Shown here one piece after another: positions 24,524 to 34,396 of a stretch of 64,000 nt of DNA. Numbering within the stretch: position 1 is the stretch's first letter; the number at the start of each line of letters is the position of its first letter. The translations under genes were made by a program, and so were the position numbers. Source of the stretch: Candidatus Pelagibacter sp. RS40 (GTDB lineage: Bacteria > Pseudomonadota > Alphaproteobacteria > Pelagibacterales > Pelagibacteraceae); assembly GCF_002101295.1 (NCBI RefSeq), contig NZ_CP020778.1:248001-312000 (forward strand). The letters are read 5' to 3'. The notes below the pieces were generated by a model. The model did no database searches and was not told the DNA's origin. It saw nothing but the letters and a program-made list of their open reading frames with translations.

Positions 24524-27394
24524 TTATGCAGCATCTTCTTTAAATTCATCAATACTAGGACAGGTACAAAATATATTTTTATCTCCATAAACATTGTCTA
24601 CTCTTGCAACTGGAGGCCAAAATTTATTTACTCTCAAAAATTTTGCAGGATAAGCAGCTTGCTCTCTTGAATATTTATGTGTCCATTCATCTGAAGCTAA
24701 TTCAAAATCGGTGTGTGGAGCATTTTTTATTGGATTGTCAACTTTATCAAATTTACCTGACTTGATCATGTCAATTTCTGATTTAATGCTAATCAAGGTA
24801 TCACAAAATCTATCCAGCTCAGATAAACTCTCACTTTCAGTTGGTTCTATCATCATTGTACCAGCAACTGGCCATGACATTGTTGGTGCATGAAAACCAT
24901 AATCTATCAATCTTTTAGCAATATCTTCTTCGGTAATACCTGTTTCACTCTTGATTGATCTAATATCAATAATGCATTCATGAGCCACATTACCATTTGA
25001 GCCTTTATAAAGAATTGGATAGTGATCTTTTAACCTATTTGCTATGTAATTTGCATTTAGTATCGCAATTTGTGTTGCAAGTTTTAATCCTTGGGAGCCC
25101 ATCATTTTAATATACATCCAAGAAATTGATAAAATACTTGAACTTCCCCAAGGTGCTGCAGAAACAGGTCCAATTCCAGTTGAAGGCCCACAATCTTTAA
25201 CGACCGGGTGATTGGGAAGATAAACCTGTAAATGCCTTTTGCATGCAATAGGTCCCATTCCAGGGCCTCCTCCACCGTGAGGAATACAAAATGTTTTATG
25301 TAAGTTTATATGGCAAACATCAGGACCAAAATTTCCTGGTTTTGCTATACCAACAAGTGCATTTAAGTTTGCACCATCCATATAAACTTGGCCTCCATGT
25401 TTATGAATCAATTCACATATATCTTTTATTTTTTCTTCAAATACTCCATGTGTGGATGGATATGTAACCATTAAAGCTCCGAGATTTTCCGAATGAGTTT
25501 CAGCTTTTTTCTTCAAATCTTCAAAATCAACATTTCCCTCTTTATCGCAATTAACCACTACCACCCTCATTCCAACCATCTGTGCACTTGCTGGATTAGT
25601 CCCATGTGCTGAGCTTGGTATTAAGCATATATTTCTGTTTTGTTCGCCTCTATCTAAATGGTATTTTCTAATCACCATTAATCCAGCATATTCTCCTTGA
25701 GCCCCTGCATTGGGCTGAAGTGAGACACCTGAAAAACCAGTAATTGATCTTAGCCAATTTTTAAGATCAGTGAACAAAGCTCTATATCCTTCCATTTGCT
25801 CAACAGGAACGAATGGATGTGGCTCAGCTAATTCTCTCCATGAAATAGGAATCATTTCTGCAGTAGCATTTAATTTCATAGTACACGACCCCAGTGCAAT
25901 CATAGTTCTATTAAGAGCTATGTCCTTATCTTCCAACTTTTTAAGATATCTAAGCATTTCTGTCTCTGAGTGATATGAATTGAAAACAGGATGTTCTAAG
26001 TATTTTGAAGTTCTTAATAAATTTTTCGGTAGGTTAGGTAGACTTACTGTAGGATCTTCTTTTTTAATAGACTCCGCTGCATTAAAAATTTTAAGTAATT
26101 GATTGACTCTATAAACATTTTTTTTCTCATCAAAAGAAATGGCAAGCATTTCTGAATTTACTTTTCTAATATTTACTTTTTGATCTAAAGCATTTTTAAA
26201 AATCTGATCGGTCTTTTCTTTAGTAATAATAGTTACAGTATCAAAGAAATAATCTGAATATAATTCATATCCAGATTGTTTTATTTTATCAGCAAAATTT
26301 TTTGCTAATTGTGAAACTCTCTCAGAAATTTCTTTTATTCCATCTGGTCCATGATAAATTGCATAAGCTGCTGATACAATCGCTAGTAATGCTTGTGCCG
26401 TACAAATATTGCTTGTTGCTTTGTCTCTTCTGATGTGCTGTTCTCTAGTTTGTAGTGATAGCCTGTAAGCTTTATTCCCATGTCTATCAACTGAAACACC
26501 AACAATTCTACCAGGCATTGATCTTTTAAATTCATCTTTTGTTGCAAAAAAGGCTGCATGCGGTCCTCCATAACCCATTGGAATACCAAATCTTTGTGAG
26601 CTACCAACCGCTATATCTGCACCAAGTTCACCAGGAGTTTTTAGTTTGGCAAGTGCCAACAAATCACAAGCCAAGATCGCTTTACCATTTTTTTTATGAA
26701 TTTTACTTATATGTTCACTTGGATCTTTAATGTCACCCAAAGTTCCTGGATATTGCAAAATTCCACAAACAACATCTTCTTTTAACTGATCTAAAACTTT
26801 ATCCTCATTTCCAACAAGAACTTTAAGACCCATAGGTTCTGCTCTAGTTTGAACAACGTCGATTGTTTGTGGATGACAATTCTCTGAAATGAAAACTAAA
26901 TTACTATCACTTTTATTAAGTCTATGACTTAAGCCCATGGCCTCGGCTGCTGCAGTTCCCTCGTCAAGTAAAGATGCATTTGCAATATCCATTCCTGTAA
27001 GGTCAACAACCATTTGTTGAAAGTTTAGTAGCATTTCTAATCTTCCTTGTGCTACTTCTGGCTGATAAGGCGTGTATGATGTATACCAGCCCGGATTTTC
27101 TAAAATATTTCTTAAAATTACATATGGTGTATAAGTCCCGTAATATCCCATACCAATAAAATTAGAGTAAATTTGATTTTTTTTTGAGATTACTTTTAAT
27201 TTTCTAAGTGCTTCATATTCTGAATTTGAATCACCAATATTTAATTCACCTTTAAACTGTATTTTTTCTGGAACAGTACTATTTATAAGATCATCTAATG
27301 ACTTAAAATTAAGATCTTTAAGCATTTTTTGTTGGTCATTATCTGAAGGACCAATATGTCTTCCTATAAAGTCTTTCTGTGAATTATGTAACAT
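24524..27394 (-). CDS. gcvP: Glycine dehydrogenase (decarboxylating), GcvP
   Basis: This 956-residue P-protein is a full-length single polypeptide (both halves, as in E. coli). HINLHKTFCIPHGGGGPG carries the PLP-binding Lys in the C-terminal half. The N-terminal start FIGRHIGPSD is diagnostic. It decarboxylates glycine and loads the aminomethyl group on GcvH. It abuts gcvH with a one-base overlap in the order gcvT-gcvH-gcvP, controlled by the glycine riboswitch upstream. The product feeds 5,10-methylene-tetrahydrofolate and NADH. Confidence 0.98.
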   Translation of the reverse strand: MLHNSQKDFIGRHIGPSDNDQQKMLKDLNFKSLDDLINSTVPEKIQFKGELNIGDSNSEYEALRKLKVISKKNQIYSNFIGMGYYGTYTPYVILRNILENPGWYTSYTPYQPEVAQGRLEMLLNFQQMVVDLTGMDIANASLLDEGTAAAEAMGLSHRLNKSDSNLVFISENCHPQTIDVVQTRAEPMGLKVLVGNEDKVLDQLKEDVVCGILQYPGTLGDIKDPSEHISKIHKKNGKAILACDLLALAKLKTPGELGADIAVGSSQRFGIPMGYGGPHAAFFATKDEFKRSMPGRIVGVSVDRHGNKAYRLSLQTREQHIRRDKATSNICTAQALLAIVSAAYAIYHGPDGIKEISERVSQLAKNFADKIKQSGYELYSDYFFDTVTIITKEKTDQIFKNALDQKVNIRKVNSEMLAISFDEKKNVYRVNQLLKIFNAAESIKKEDPTVSLPNLPKNLLRTSKYLEHPVFNSYHSETEMLRYLKKLEDKDIALNRTMIALGSCTMKLNATAEMIPISWRELAEPHPFVPVEQMEGYRALFTDLKNWLRSITGFSGVSLQPNAGAQGEYAGLMVIRKYHLDRGEQNRNICLIPSSAHGTNPASAQMVGMRVVVVNCDKEGNVDFEDLKKKAETHSENLGALMVTYPSTHGVFEEKIKDICELIHKHGGQVYMDGANLNALVGIAKPGNFGPDVCHINLHKTFCIPHGGGGPGMGPIACKRHLQVYLPNHPVVKDCGPSTGIGPVSAAPWGSSSILSISWMYIKMMGSQGLKLATQIAILNANYIANRLKDHYPILYKGSNGNVAHECIIDIRSIKSETGITEEDIAKRLIDYGFHAPTMSWPVAGTMMIEPTESESLSELDRFCDTLISIKSEIDMIKSGKFDKVDNPIKNAPHTDFELASDEWTHKYSREQAAYPAKFLRVNKFWPPVARVDNVYGDKNIFCTCPSIDEFKEDAA

Positions 27395-27774
27395 TAACTT
27401 GATGTCTCCTTTGCAAATTTTTCATACTCCTCTTTGTTCATTAAAGAATCTAATTCAGAGGCATCTTTTATTTTTAATTTAAAAAACCATGCAGCACCCT
27501 CGGGATCTTCATTAATTTTTGCAGGGTCATCTACTATAGTTTGGTTTATATCAACTACTTCTCCACTGATAGGTGTGTAAACGTCACTTGCGGCTTTTGT
27601 AGACTCTACAACGCCTGCAGTTCCATCTTTTTCAACATTTGTGCCTTTTTCTGGCAACTCAGCAAAAACTATATCACCTAACATTTCAGTTGCATGTTTT
27701 GTAATTCCAATAGTTGCAACCTCACCCTCCAGTGTAATCCATTCATGCTCTTTGGAAAATTTAACTTCAGACAT
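27394..27774 (-). CDS. gcvH: Glycine cleavage system H protein
   Basis: This is the 126-residue lipoyl carrier. The lipoylated lysine lies in [15 protein letters not shown], with the family start [20 protein letters not shown] and the Gly-rich [10 protein letters not shown]. It shuttles the aminomethyl intermediate from GcvP to GcvT. It overlaps gcvT by eight bases and gcvP by one. Length is normal. Confidence 0.97.
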   Translation of the reverse strand: MSEVKFSKEHEWITLEGEVATIGITKHATEMLGDIVFAELPEKGTNVEKDGTAGVVESTKAASDVYTPISGEVVDINQTIVDDPAKINEDPEGAAWFFKLKIKDASELDSLMNKEEYEKFAKETSS

Positions 27775-28870
27775 TTTTTTCTCCTTTTACATAGTTTTTT
27801 TTATAAAATGGTAAATCACAAACATTGGCTGGAACTTTTTTTCCTCTTACTTCTAAAAAGATTTTTGTATTTGTTGGTGAGTAATTGTTTTCGACATACC
27901 CCATTGCAATTGAGCATTCAACACTTGGTCCAAATGTACCACTTGTAACTTTACCTATTTCTTTATCGTTCTGATCAAAAATTTTAGTATTTCCTCTTGC
28001 TATAACTCTTGTTTCAGGTTTGATACCAACTCTTAAAGTCTTTACTCCATTATCAATTTGTTTTTTAATAATATCTGAACCAGGGTAATCACTACCAACT
28101 CTTGATTTAGGTATTGCCCATTTCAAGTTTGCCTCAATCGGACTTGTTTTTTCGTCAAGATCATTACCATATAAGCATAATCCAGCCTCTAATCTTAGCG
28201 TATCTCTTGCACCAAGCCCTATAAGTTTAGCACCATGATTAATTAATTGATCTACAAATTTTACAACTTTTTTATTATCTAAAGAGATCTCAAAACCATC
28301 TTCACCAGTATAACCAGATCTTGTTATGTAAATATTTGAATTATCATATTCAAATTCCCCTCCATTCATAAATTTAAGATTAGTTATGTTTGAAACTACT
28401 TTTCCTAATACATCCTTTGCTTTTGGTCCTTGTAATGCAATCAAAGATAGGTTTTCATCTAAATTTAAATCATATTTGCCATTTAATTTTTTTTTTATTA
28501 TTTCAAGATCTTGCTTTTTACATGCTGCGTTTAAAATAATTAAGTAACCATCTTTTAATTTTGTAATAATTAAATCGTCGTAAATTCCTCCCTTATCATT
28601 CATTAAAAAAGAATATTTACTTTGATTAGTCTTTAAATTTTTTAAATTAACTGGAAATATTTTTTCTAGATCATCTGTAAGATGATCTGAACCGTTTATA
28701 AATAGCTGTCCCATATGTGATACGTCAAATATACCGGCATTTTCTCTAGTAAATTTGTGTTCTTGGATTATTCCACTCTTATATTGTATGGGCATTTGGT
28801 AACCTGCAAACTCAACCATCTTTGCACCATGTTGGATATGTAATTTATATAAAGGTGTTTTTTTATTCAT
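27767..28870 (-). CDS. gcvT: Aminomethyltransferase GcvT
   Basis: The 367-residue T-protein has [27 protein letters not shown], and [25 protein letters not shown], all standard. It releases ammonia and transfers the C1 unit to tetrahydrofolate. It is first in the gcvTHP operon. The ATG lies about 15 bases after the second glycine aptamer, so ligand binding there could control translation or the end of transcription. Spacing from the aptamers leaves no room for a separate promoter. Confidence 0.97.
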   Translation of the reverse strand: MNKKTPLYKLHIQHGAKMVEFAGYQMPIQYKSGIIQEHKFTRENAGIFDVSHMGQLFINGSDHLTDDLEKIFPVNLKNLKTNQSKYSFLMNDKGGIYDDLIITKLKDGYLIILNAACKKQDLEIIKKKLNGKYDLNLDENLSLIALQGPKAKDVLGKVVSNITNLKFMNGGEFEYDNSNIYITRSGYTGEDGFEISLDNKKVVKFVDQLINHGAKLIGLGARDTLRLEAGLCLYGNDLDEKTSPIEANLKWAIPKSRVGSDYPGSDIIKKQIDNGVKTLRVGIKPETRVIARGNTKIFDQNDKEIGKVTSGTFGPSVECSIAMGYVENNYSPTNTKIFLEVRGKKVPANVCDLPFYKKNYVKGEKNV

Positions 28871-28884
28871 ATTAACTCTTTAAT

Positions 28885-29027
28885 CCCCTCTGTCTTGTTG
28901 CCTGAGAGTTTTGCTCCTTCGGCGAGAACTTAATCTCTTTCCAGAGTTAATACGTACGGTCCTTTTGCCTGAGAGATTATTGGGTATTTGCTCCTTCGGC
29001 GCTACATTGGGTAGTCTCTCCCGTAAG
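28885..29027 (-). promoter_or_regulatory. Tandem glycine riboswitch of gcvTHP
   Basis: On the minus strand two consecutive aptamers are visible. The first (about 29027-28953) has GCGCCGAAGGAGCAAA and CTCTCAGGCAAAAGGACCG. The second (about 28948-28886) has CTCGCCGAAGGAGCAAA and CTCTCAGGCAACAAGACAG with a closing CTCTG/CAGAG stem. These are the conserved cores of glycine riboswitches. A linker of a few bases joins them. Glycine riboswitches ahead of gcv genes are known in SAR11, where they help keep the glycine pool. No intrinsic terminator is obvious between the second aptamer and ATG, so translational control is more likely than termination. Confidence 0.95.
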
Positions 29028-29062
29028 ATCTTATAACATAATTTATTATAAAATATAAATAT

Positions 29063-29932
29063 TTATGCAGATTTTTTTTTAAAAAATAAAGTTAAAAACT
29101 GTAATAGAACTGCGAATATAACCACGGACCCACCAATTAAAACTATAAAAGGAGGGTTTTCATTAACAAACATCCATGCCCAAAGAGGTCCTAAAACTGC
29201 CTCAGTAAGCATAATTATTCCAACAAATGCAGAAGGTGTGGATCTTGCACCAACTGTAATAAAAATAAATCCAAATCCTAATTGAAAAAAACCAGCTAAA
29301 AACCCTAAAAAAATATCATGGCTAGAAATTGCTATAGTTGGTGACATCAAGTATCCAATAATCATTGCAAAAATACCTGCTACAAGTTGAAGTGGGACCA
29401 TGTCAACATTTGGATATTTTCTAACTACTAGAATTAAAATTGCAAATGAAATTGGCATTAGAAATGCAGCTATATTTCCAGACATTTCTCCAGGTGATAA
29501 AGAATTACCCACCATCATGATTATACCAGCTATTGCCAAAATGATTGAAGCTAAAGTGATTTTAGATATTTTTTCTTTTAAAAATAAATAACCAAATACA
29601 GCAAGAAATATCGTTTGTGTCTGAATTATAAAATTAGTGTTTGTTACAGTAGTATTGTACATTGCAAAAACATAACTTGCAAAGCCTACTGCCAGAATTA
29701 AACCACCAAATAAACCTGGAATACCAGATTTAATAAGTACGGTAAAAATTTTTTGTTTATAAGAAATTATTAAGAATAAAAATACAACAACTATAAAAAA
29801 AAGAGATCTCCAAAATAATATTTGCCATAAAGTTGATCCTTCAAATGACTTTACAATCATACCACCAAAACTAAGGCTACAGGCGCCTAAAAATACTAAT
29901 AATGGACCTGGTATTTTTGAAATTATATTCAC
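29063..29932 (-). CDS. EamA/DMT-family permease between pxp and gcv
   Basis: This 289-residue membrane protein has ten predicted transmembrane segments in two EamA halves. Each half ends in a typical stretch, for example FGYLFLKEKISKITLASIIL. It overlaps pxpC by four bases, so it belongs to the pxpB-pxpC operon, and ends just upstream of the gcv riboswitch. Position suggests transport of 5-oxoproline, another amino acid derivative or glycine, but DMT substrates cannot be read from sequence. Read-through into the riboswitch region would place gcv under two inputs. Confidence 0.82.
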   Translation of the reverse strand: MNIISKIPGPLLVFLGACSLSFGGMIVKSFEGSTLWQILFWRSLFFIVVVFLFLIISYKQKIFTVLIKSGIPGLFGGLILAVGFASYVFAMYNTTVTNTNFIIQTQTIFLAVFGYLFLKEKISKITLASIILAIAGIIMMVGNSLSPGEMSGNIAAFLMPISFAILILVVRKYPNVDMVPLQLVAGIFAMIIGYLMSPTIAISSHDIFLGFLAGFFQLGFGFIFITVGARSTPSAFVGIIMLTEAVLGPLWAWMFVNENPPFIVLIGGSVVIFAVLLQFLTLFFKKKSA

Positions 29933-30873
29933 AAGATTTTTGAAATTATATTATTTGTTTCCATTTCATATAATTTAAAAATTGTTTCTGCATCTTTTAA
30001 ATTCACTTCTTTAAACTTTATTTTCGATCCAGGTGTTAATTGTGAGAGTTTATCGAAATCAGCACTTATAACAGTGGCTATTTTTGGATACCCGCCTATC
30101 GTACCATGATCTGCAAGCATTATAATAGGATTACCATCAGCTGGGATTTGTATAACTCCTTTTACAAGCCCTTCAGATTTTATATTGGTATTAATAATAT
30201 TGTCTAATCTCTCTCCCTCTAAACGCATTCCCATTCTATCTGTAAGTTTGGTCACACTATATTCCTTTTTAAAAAACTTAGCTTGGGACTCTTTAGAGAA
30301 ATAATGAAAATTAGTTCCTTTTATAACTCTTATATTTTCAATTTTAGAATTAATGTAATCTAATTTTCTTCTTGATAATTCTTTTATATTTGAAACTTCA
30401 ATCTTTTGATTATCTTGTAGTTTTTTACCTTTATTTGAACCAATATTAGCTTTTGTATTTATAGAGCAGCTTTTCCATTGATAATCTAAGTTTAGGTCAG
30501 CCCCAATTGCCAAATAACCATAAACAGATTTATTAGTTGAAATTAAATCAATTTCATCATGATCCTCTAATGTAATTGTTTCATAACATTTACCCTCAAT
30601 TTCATTTTTATGTTTAAAAATTTTAAATTTTACGTCTCCTGAAACTGATATATTTAGGGGATCCCCGTGATACACTAATCTTGGTCCTTGATATGCAAAT
30701 TCTATTATTGGATGGCTTGTAACGTTCTGAAGAATTTTGTTGGCTATAATATAATTTCTTTTGTCCATTACGCCACTTATTGGTATTCCAATATGATTTA
30801 GATTATTTCTACCTAAATCCTGAAAAGTTGTATTGATCCCTGCTCTTATGACTTTGAAAAAATTTTCACTCAT
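29929..30873 (-). CDS. pxpC: 5-oxoprolinase subunit C (PxpC, KipA-like)
   Basis: I start at ATG complement 30871-30873, not the upstream codon at 30924 that would overlap pxpB far more. The resulting protein is about 314 residues. It has FKVIRAGINTTFQDLGRNN at the N-terminus, the GIPISGVMDKRNYIIANKIL block, SVTKLTDRMGMRLEG and IQIPADGNPIIMLADHGTIGGYPKIATVI, all typical of the carboxyltransferase-like KipA/PxpC family. With PxpA and PxpB it makes the ATP-dependent 5-oxoprolinase that opens pyroglutamate to glutamate. Confidence 0.92.
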   Translation of the reverse strand: MSENFFKVIRAGINTTFQDLGRNNLNHIGIPISGVMDKRNYIIANKILQNVTSHPIIEFAYQGPRLVYHGDPLNISVSGDVKFKIFKHKNEIEGKCYETITLEDHDEIDLISTNKSVYGYLAIGADLNLDYQWKSCSINTKANIGSNKGKKLQDNQKIEVSNIKELSRRKLDYINSKIENIRVIKGTNFHYFSKESQAKFFKKEYSVTKLTDRMGMRLEGERLDNIINTNIKSEGLVKGVIQIPADGNPIIMLADHGTIGGYPKIATVISADFDKLSQLTPGSKIKFKEVNLKDAETIFKLYEMETNNIISKIL

Positions 30874-31540
30874 AATATTTTTTGTATTTTTCCTTATTGA
30901 TTTTAATAAAACTAACAGTATCACCTGGATTAATTAGATTTGGATTATCTTCGTTCAGTGAATCAAAAACATTCAAGGGTGTATTACCAATTATATTCCA
31001 ACCACCTGGACTTTCAAAAGTATAAATATTGCAAAATTGTTCTGTTAAACCTATTGAACCTTTTGGAACTTTAACTCTTGGAGTTTCTAATCTTTTGGCA
31101 TGCAAATTTTTATCAATATCTCCTAAGAAAGGCATACCTGCAATAAAACCTGTCATATAACAGAAATATTCTTTTGAAAAAAATGTATCTAAAATTTCAT
31201 CAGTTGGTTTATTTAATTTTTTTTCAAGTTTTTTTAGATCCAATGCATATTCATCCTCGCAACATACTGGAATCTGTAATTTTTTTTTGGATATATTATG
31301 ATTTTTTTTTATCTCTAAATTTTCAATTATTTTTTTAGTTTTTTCAAAATTCGTAATTGATAAATCAAAAGAAACTATTAGCTTGTTGTAAGACGGAGTT
31401 AAATTTGTAATTCCTTCAAACTTACTGTCTTTTAAACTTTGAAAGTAATTAATTACTTTTGAATTGATTTCTTTATTAACATCATTACCAAAATCACAAT
31501 AAACTGCTGCGTCACCAAGATTTGATATATTTTTTATCAT
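30866..31540 (-). CDS. pxpB: 5-oxoprolinase subunit B (PxpB, KipI-like)
   Basis: At 224 residues this is the KipI/PxpB type. It begins with ISNLGDAAVYCDFGN, then PVCCEDEYALDLKKLEKKL, FCYMTGFIAGMPFLGDID and ESPGGWNIIGNTPL, which are conserved in both KipI and the allophanate-hydrolase subunit. It overlaps pxpC by eight bases. pxpA diverges from it with 28 bases between starts, so the two transcripts share a tiny control region. No urea carboxylase large subunit is nearby, which favours 5-oxoprolinase over allophanate hydrolase. Confidence 0.92.
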   Translation of the reverse strand: MIKNISNLGDAAVYCDFGNDVNKEINSKVINYFQSLKDSKFEGITNLTPSYNKLIVSFDLSITNFEKTKKIIENLEIKKNHNISKKKLQIPVCCEDEYALDLKKLEKKLNKPTDEILDTFFSKEYFCYMTGFIAGMPFLGDIDKNLHAKRLETPRVKVPKGSIGLTEQFCNIYTFESPGGWNIIGNTPLNVFDSLNEDNPNLINPGDTVSFIKINKEKYKKYYE

Positions 31541-31568
31541 GCCATGTTATACTTTAAACTTTGTTGCT

Positions 31569-32345
31569 ATGGAAATTAATATAAATTGTGATTTAGGTGA
31601 AAAATCCAAACATCATTCAAATAAACATGATCCTGATTTACTTGAGATAGTAAATTCTGCAAATATAGCCTGTGGATATCATGCTGGCGATGAAGAAACA
31701 ATGAATGATGTTATAAAAGTATCTAAAAAAAATAATGTAAGTATTGGAGCCCACCCTTCCTTTAATGATCCAGAAAATTTTGGAAGAGAAAGAATGAACT
31801 TATCATCCAATGAAATAAGAAAATTAATATTAGATCAATATGAAATTTTACAAAAAATTGCATCTGATCATGGAGAATGTGTTACACATATAAAACCACA
31901 TGGTGCATTAAATAATATGGCCTGTGAAGATTTGGATTTAGCAATCACTCTTGCAAAAGCTGTTCAAGAAATCGGTGATGATATTATTTATTTAGTTCCA
32001 ACAGGTTCTAAAATGGAAATTGCTGCAAAAAAGTTAAATATTAACATTGCGTGTGAAATTTTTGCTGATCGAAACTATGAGGATGATGGAAACTTAGTTT
32101 CTAGAAAAAAATCTCATGCTCTTATTACCGACCCTGAAGAAGCTAAAAAACACGTATTAAACATGGTAAAAAATCAGTCACTTAATTGTCACAGTGGAAA
32201 GCAGATACCTTGTGAAATAGACTCTGTGTGCATACATGGAGATAATCTTAGTTCATTAGAAACAGCTAAGTTAATTAAAAAAAACTTGTTGGAGAATGGT
32301 CTTGAACTAAAAGCATTAAATAAAATGGGGAAATTTAAAAAATGA
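31569..32345 (+). CDS. pxpA: 5-oxoprolinase subunit A (PxpA, LamB/YcsF family)
   Basis: I start at ATG 31569, which opens MEININCDLGE, the conserved N-terminus of YcsF/PxpA. The ten-residue extension from 31539 would lie over the start of pxpB. The 258-residue protein has NIACGYHAGDEETM, SIGAHPSFNDPENFGRE, HIKPHGALNN and CIHGDN, the metal-binding and active-site blocks of the family. It is the third 5-oxoprolinase subunit. Its stop overlaps the next gene's start by four bases. Confidence 0.94.
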   Translation: MEININCDLGEKSKHHSNKHDPDLLEIVNSANIACGYHAGDEETMNDVIKVSKKNNVSIGAHPSFNDPENFGRERMNLSSNEIRKLILDQYEILQKIASDHGECVTHIKPHGALNNMACEDLDLAITLAKAVQEIGDDIIYLVPTGSKMEIAAKKLNINIACEIFADRNYEDDGNLVSRKKSHALITDPEEAKKHVLNMVKNQSLNCHSGKQIPCEIDSVCIHGDNLSSLETAKLIKKNLLENGLELKALNKMGKFKK

Positions 32346-32824
32346 AAAAAACCTTTGTTATTCTTTTGTTAACTATGGGATTAACCTGTAATTCGTTTGC
32401 TGCAGGTTCGTCATCATCAAGTTCGGAGACTAAATCCAATTATGATAAAGCTGTAAAACTTATAAAAGCTGCAAAAAAGTATGAAATAGACGGAAAAGTT
32501 GATAAGGCAAAGAAAAGATATGAAAGAGCTTTAAAATTTTTAGTGAAGTCGAATAAGAGCAAACCAAATAAAGCCGATACTCTTAACTATTTAGGTTTTA
32601 CAACTAGAAAATTGGGTGATTTTGAGAGCGGAGAGAAATATTACCTTCAAGGTTTAGCTATTGATCCAAAACATAAAGGTATTAACGAATATTTAGGTGA
32701 ATTATATGTTGCAACAAATAGACATAACCTTGCTGTCGAAAGGCTTGAGGTTTTAAAAGGTTGTAGTTGTGAGGAATATGATCAACTTAAAGCTGTCATA
32801 GCTGGTGAAAAATCAAAGTATTAA
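32342..32824 (+). CDS. Secreted TPR-repeat protein
   Basis: This 160-residue protein has a signal peptide (KKTFVILLLTMGLTCNSFA, cleavage near residue 20), a serine-rich linker and three or four TPR-like helical repeats, such as NYLGFTTRKLGDFESGEKYY and EYLGELYVATNRHNLAVERL. It ends with CSCEEY, a cysteine pair that could form a disulfide. It overlaps pxpA by four bases. TPR proteins of this size bind partners in the periplasm; the partner is unknown. It is unlike the second TPR protein at 35949-36383. Confidence 0.72.
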   Translation: MKKTFVILLLTMGLTCNSFAAGSSSSSSETKSNYDKAVKLIKAAKKYEIDGKVDKAKKRYERALKFLVKSNKSKPNKADTLNYLGFTTRKLGDFESGEKYYLQGLAIDPKHKGINEYLGELYVATNRHNLAVERLEVLKGCSCEEYDQLKAVIAGEKSKY

Positions 32825-32940
32825 CAAATCTTTGAAAGATACTAAATTGAGCTTAATACGTAAAAAATTTTAGTTAGCATAATAATTAAAATTATTTATA
32901 TAGTGTACCTTAATAGCCGAAAAAAAGTAAAAATTTTAAA

Positions 32941-33552
32941 TTGATAGAACAATCCTTAATACTATTACAAATTATCTTTATTGATATAATTTTAGCAGCA
33001 GATAATGCAATTATAATTGGTTTAATTGCTGCAAACTTTGTTCCCAAAAACAGAAAAAAAATTATCTTTTGGGGTGTTGTAGGTGCGCTTGTTTTTAAAG
33101 TAGTTTTTGCAATATTTGCTACTTACCTATTTAAATTCTATTTCATCAAAATTTTAGGAGGGTTGCTTTTAATTTGGATTGTAAATGATTTAAGAAAAGA
33201 TTTATTTGAAATTCAAAAAATTAAATCACCAAAAAAGAAATCAATGGAACCATCATTTATTAAAAGTATCTACAAGGTTCTATTTGCTGATATTACAATT
33301 AGCTTTGATAACGTTATTGGCGTAGTTGGAGCTTCAAAAGGTAACTTTGGATTTATGATATTCGGATTAGTTTTATCAGTAGTATTAACTGGTGCTTTAG
33401 CAACATACTTAGCAAATTATATTCAAAAACATTTATGGATTGCCTATATAGGTTTAGGTTTTATTTTACTGGTAGCCATTCAATTAATAATAGGTGGAAT
33501 GGTTGATTTAGAGATAATAAATATAAATGAGGAATTTAAAAAATATTTTTAA
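32941..33552 (+). CDS. TerC-family membrane protein
   Basis: The 203-residue protein starts at TTG 32941 and has about seven transmembrane segments. FIDIILAADNAIIIGLIAA and ADITISFDNVIGVVGAS are the duplicated acidic signature (each with an Asp-Asn pair) of the TerC/YjbE family, now seen as metal transporters, for manganese in several bacteria. No ATG gives a complete first helix, so TTG is preferred. 116 AT-rich bases precede it without a recognised feature. It overlaps the convergent panB end by four bases. Confidence 0.88.
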   Translation: MIEQSLILLQIIFIDIILAADNAIIIGLIAANFVPKNRKKIIFWGVVGALVFKVVFAIFATYLFKFYFIKILGGLLLIWIVNDLRKDLFEIQKIKSPKKKSMEPSFIKSIYKVLFADITISFDNVIGVVGASKGNFGFMIFGLVLSVVLTGALATYLANYIQKHLWIAYIGLGFILLVAIQLIIGGMVDLEIININEEFKKYF

Positions 33553-34325
33553 TAAGAATATTTTTTACTAGGATATTTTTTACTTTTAACTTCTTTTGTA
33601 AATTTGCTAATTCCTTCTCGGATATAACGTCTTAAATCAATATATTTTTTAACAAATTTTATTTTTGATTTAGTCAGTCCTAAAATATCATCAGTGACTA
33701 AAATTTGACCATCGCAATTATTAGATGATCCTATTCCAATTGTTGGAATTGTAACTTTTCTAGTAATCTCTTTTGATAAATCGCTCTTTACACATTCAAG
33801 AACTATTGCAAATGCTCCAGATTTTTCTAAAAGTTCAGCATCACTTAAGAGACGGTTTCTTTCACGTACAGACTTCCCTTTTGATTTAAATTTTCCTCTA
33901 ACAGTTTGAGGAGTTATACCAAGGTGACCTAAAACAGGTATTTTGTTTTTAATTAAATGTTTAACTATTTCTTTAATTCTTAGCCCGCCTTCTAATTTTA
34001 CTCCATCACATTTCGTTTCTTTCATCACTTTTTTGCAGTTTTTTAAGGCCTCAGCTTTATTTCTATAAGTATTATATGGCATATCTACAATCATTAGACT
34101 TTTAGATATTCCCAATCTAACACTTTTTGAATGTTCTATCATTTTTTCAAGTGTGACTTGTCTGGTAGACTTATAATTGTAAAGAACTGATCCAAGAGAA
34201 TCTCCGACTAAAATAAGATCTGTAAATTTATCTACTTCTTCTGCAATATTTTTTGAATATGCTGTTAGACAAACAATTTTAGACTTGTTTTTTTTTTGTT
34301 TTATTTTTTTTACTTTATCGAACAT
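33549..34325 (-). CDS. panB: 3-methyl-2-oxobutanoate hydroxymethyltransferase PanB
   Basis: This 258-residue PanB, close to normal length, has IVCLTAYSKNIAEEVD, ILVGDSLGSVLYN, MIVDMPYNTYR, GVKLEGG, GHLGITPQTV and IPTIGIGSS. It transfers a hydroxymethyl group from methylene-tetrahydrofolate to 2-oxoisovalerate in pantothenate synthesis. That draws on the C1 pool produced by the glycine cleavage genes. No panC, panD or panE lies in this window. It starts at ATG complement 34325, about 70 bases from guaA, and appears to be its own unit or the end of the gua operon. Confidence 0.93.
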   Translation of the reverse strand: MFDKVKKIKQKKNKSKIVCLTAYSKNIAEEVDKFTDLILVGDSLGSVLYNYKSTRQVTLEKMIEHSKSVRLGISKSLMIVDMPYNTYRNKAEALKNCKKVMKETKCDGVKLEGGLRIKEIVKHLIKNKIPVLGHLGITPQTVRGKFKSKGKSVRERNRLLSDAELLEKSGAFAIVLECVKSDLSKEITRKVTIPTIGIGSSNNCDGQILVTDDILGLTKSKIKFVKKYIDLRRYIREGISKFTKEVKSKKYPSKKYSY

Positions 34326-34396
34326 TCAATTTCTTTAAATATAATAATTTAATAAAGTATTATGCACATATTGTGTCATTAATTAATACATTCTTA

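Noticed and set aside
30874..30924. Upstream start for pxpC
   Set aside because: It would extend 51 bases into pxpB with residues unlike the family; the ATG at 30873 fits the conserved N-terminus.
34326..34396. Possible tRNA between panB and guaA
   Set aside because: No cloverleaf or TTCGA-type loop; only AT-rich sequence.
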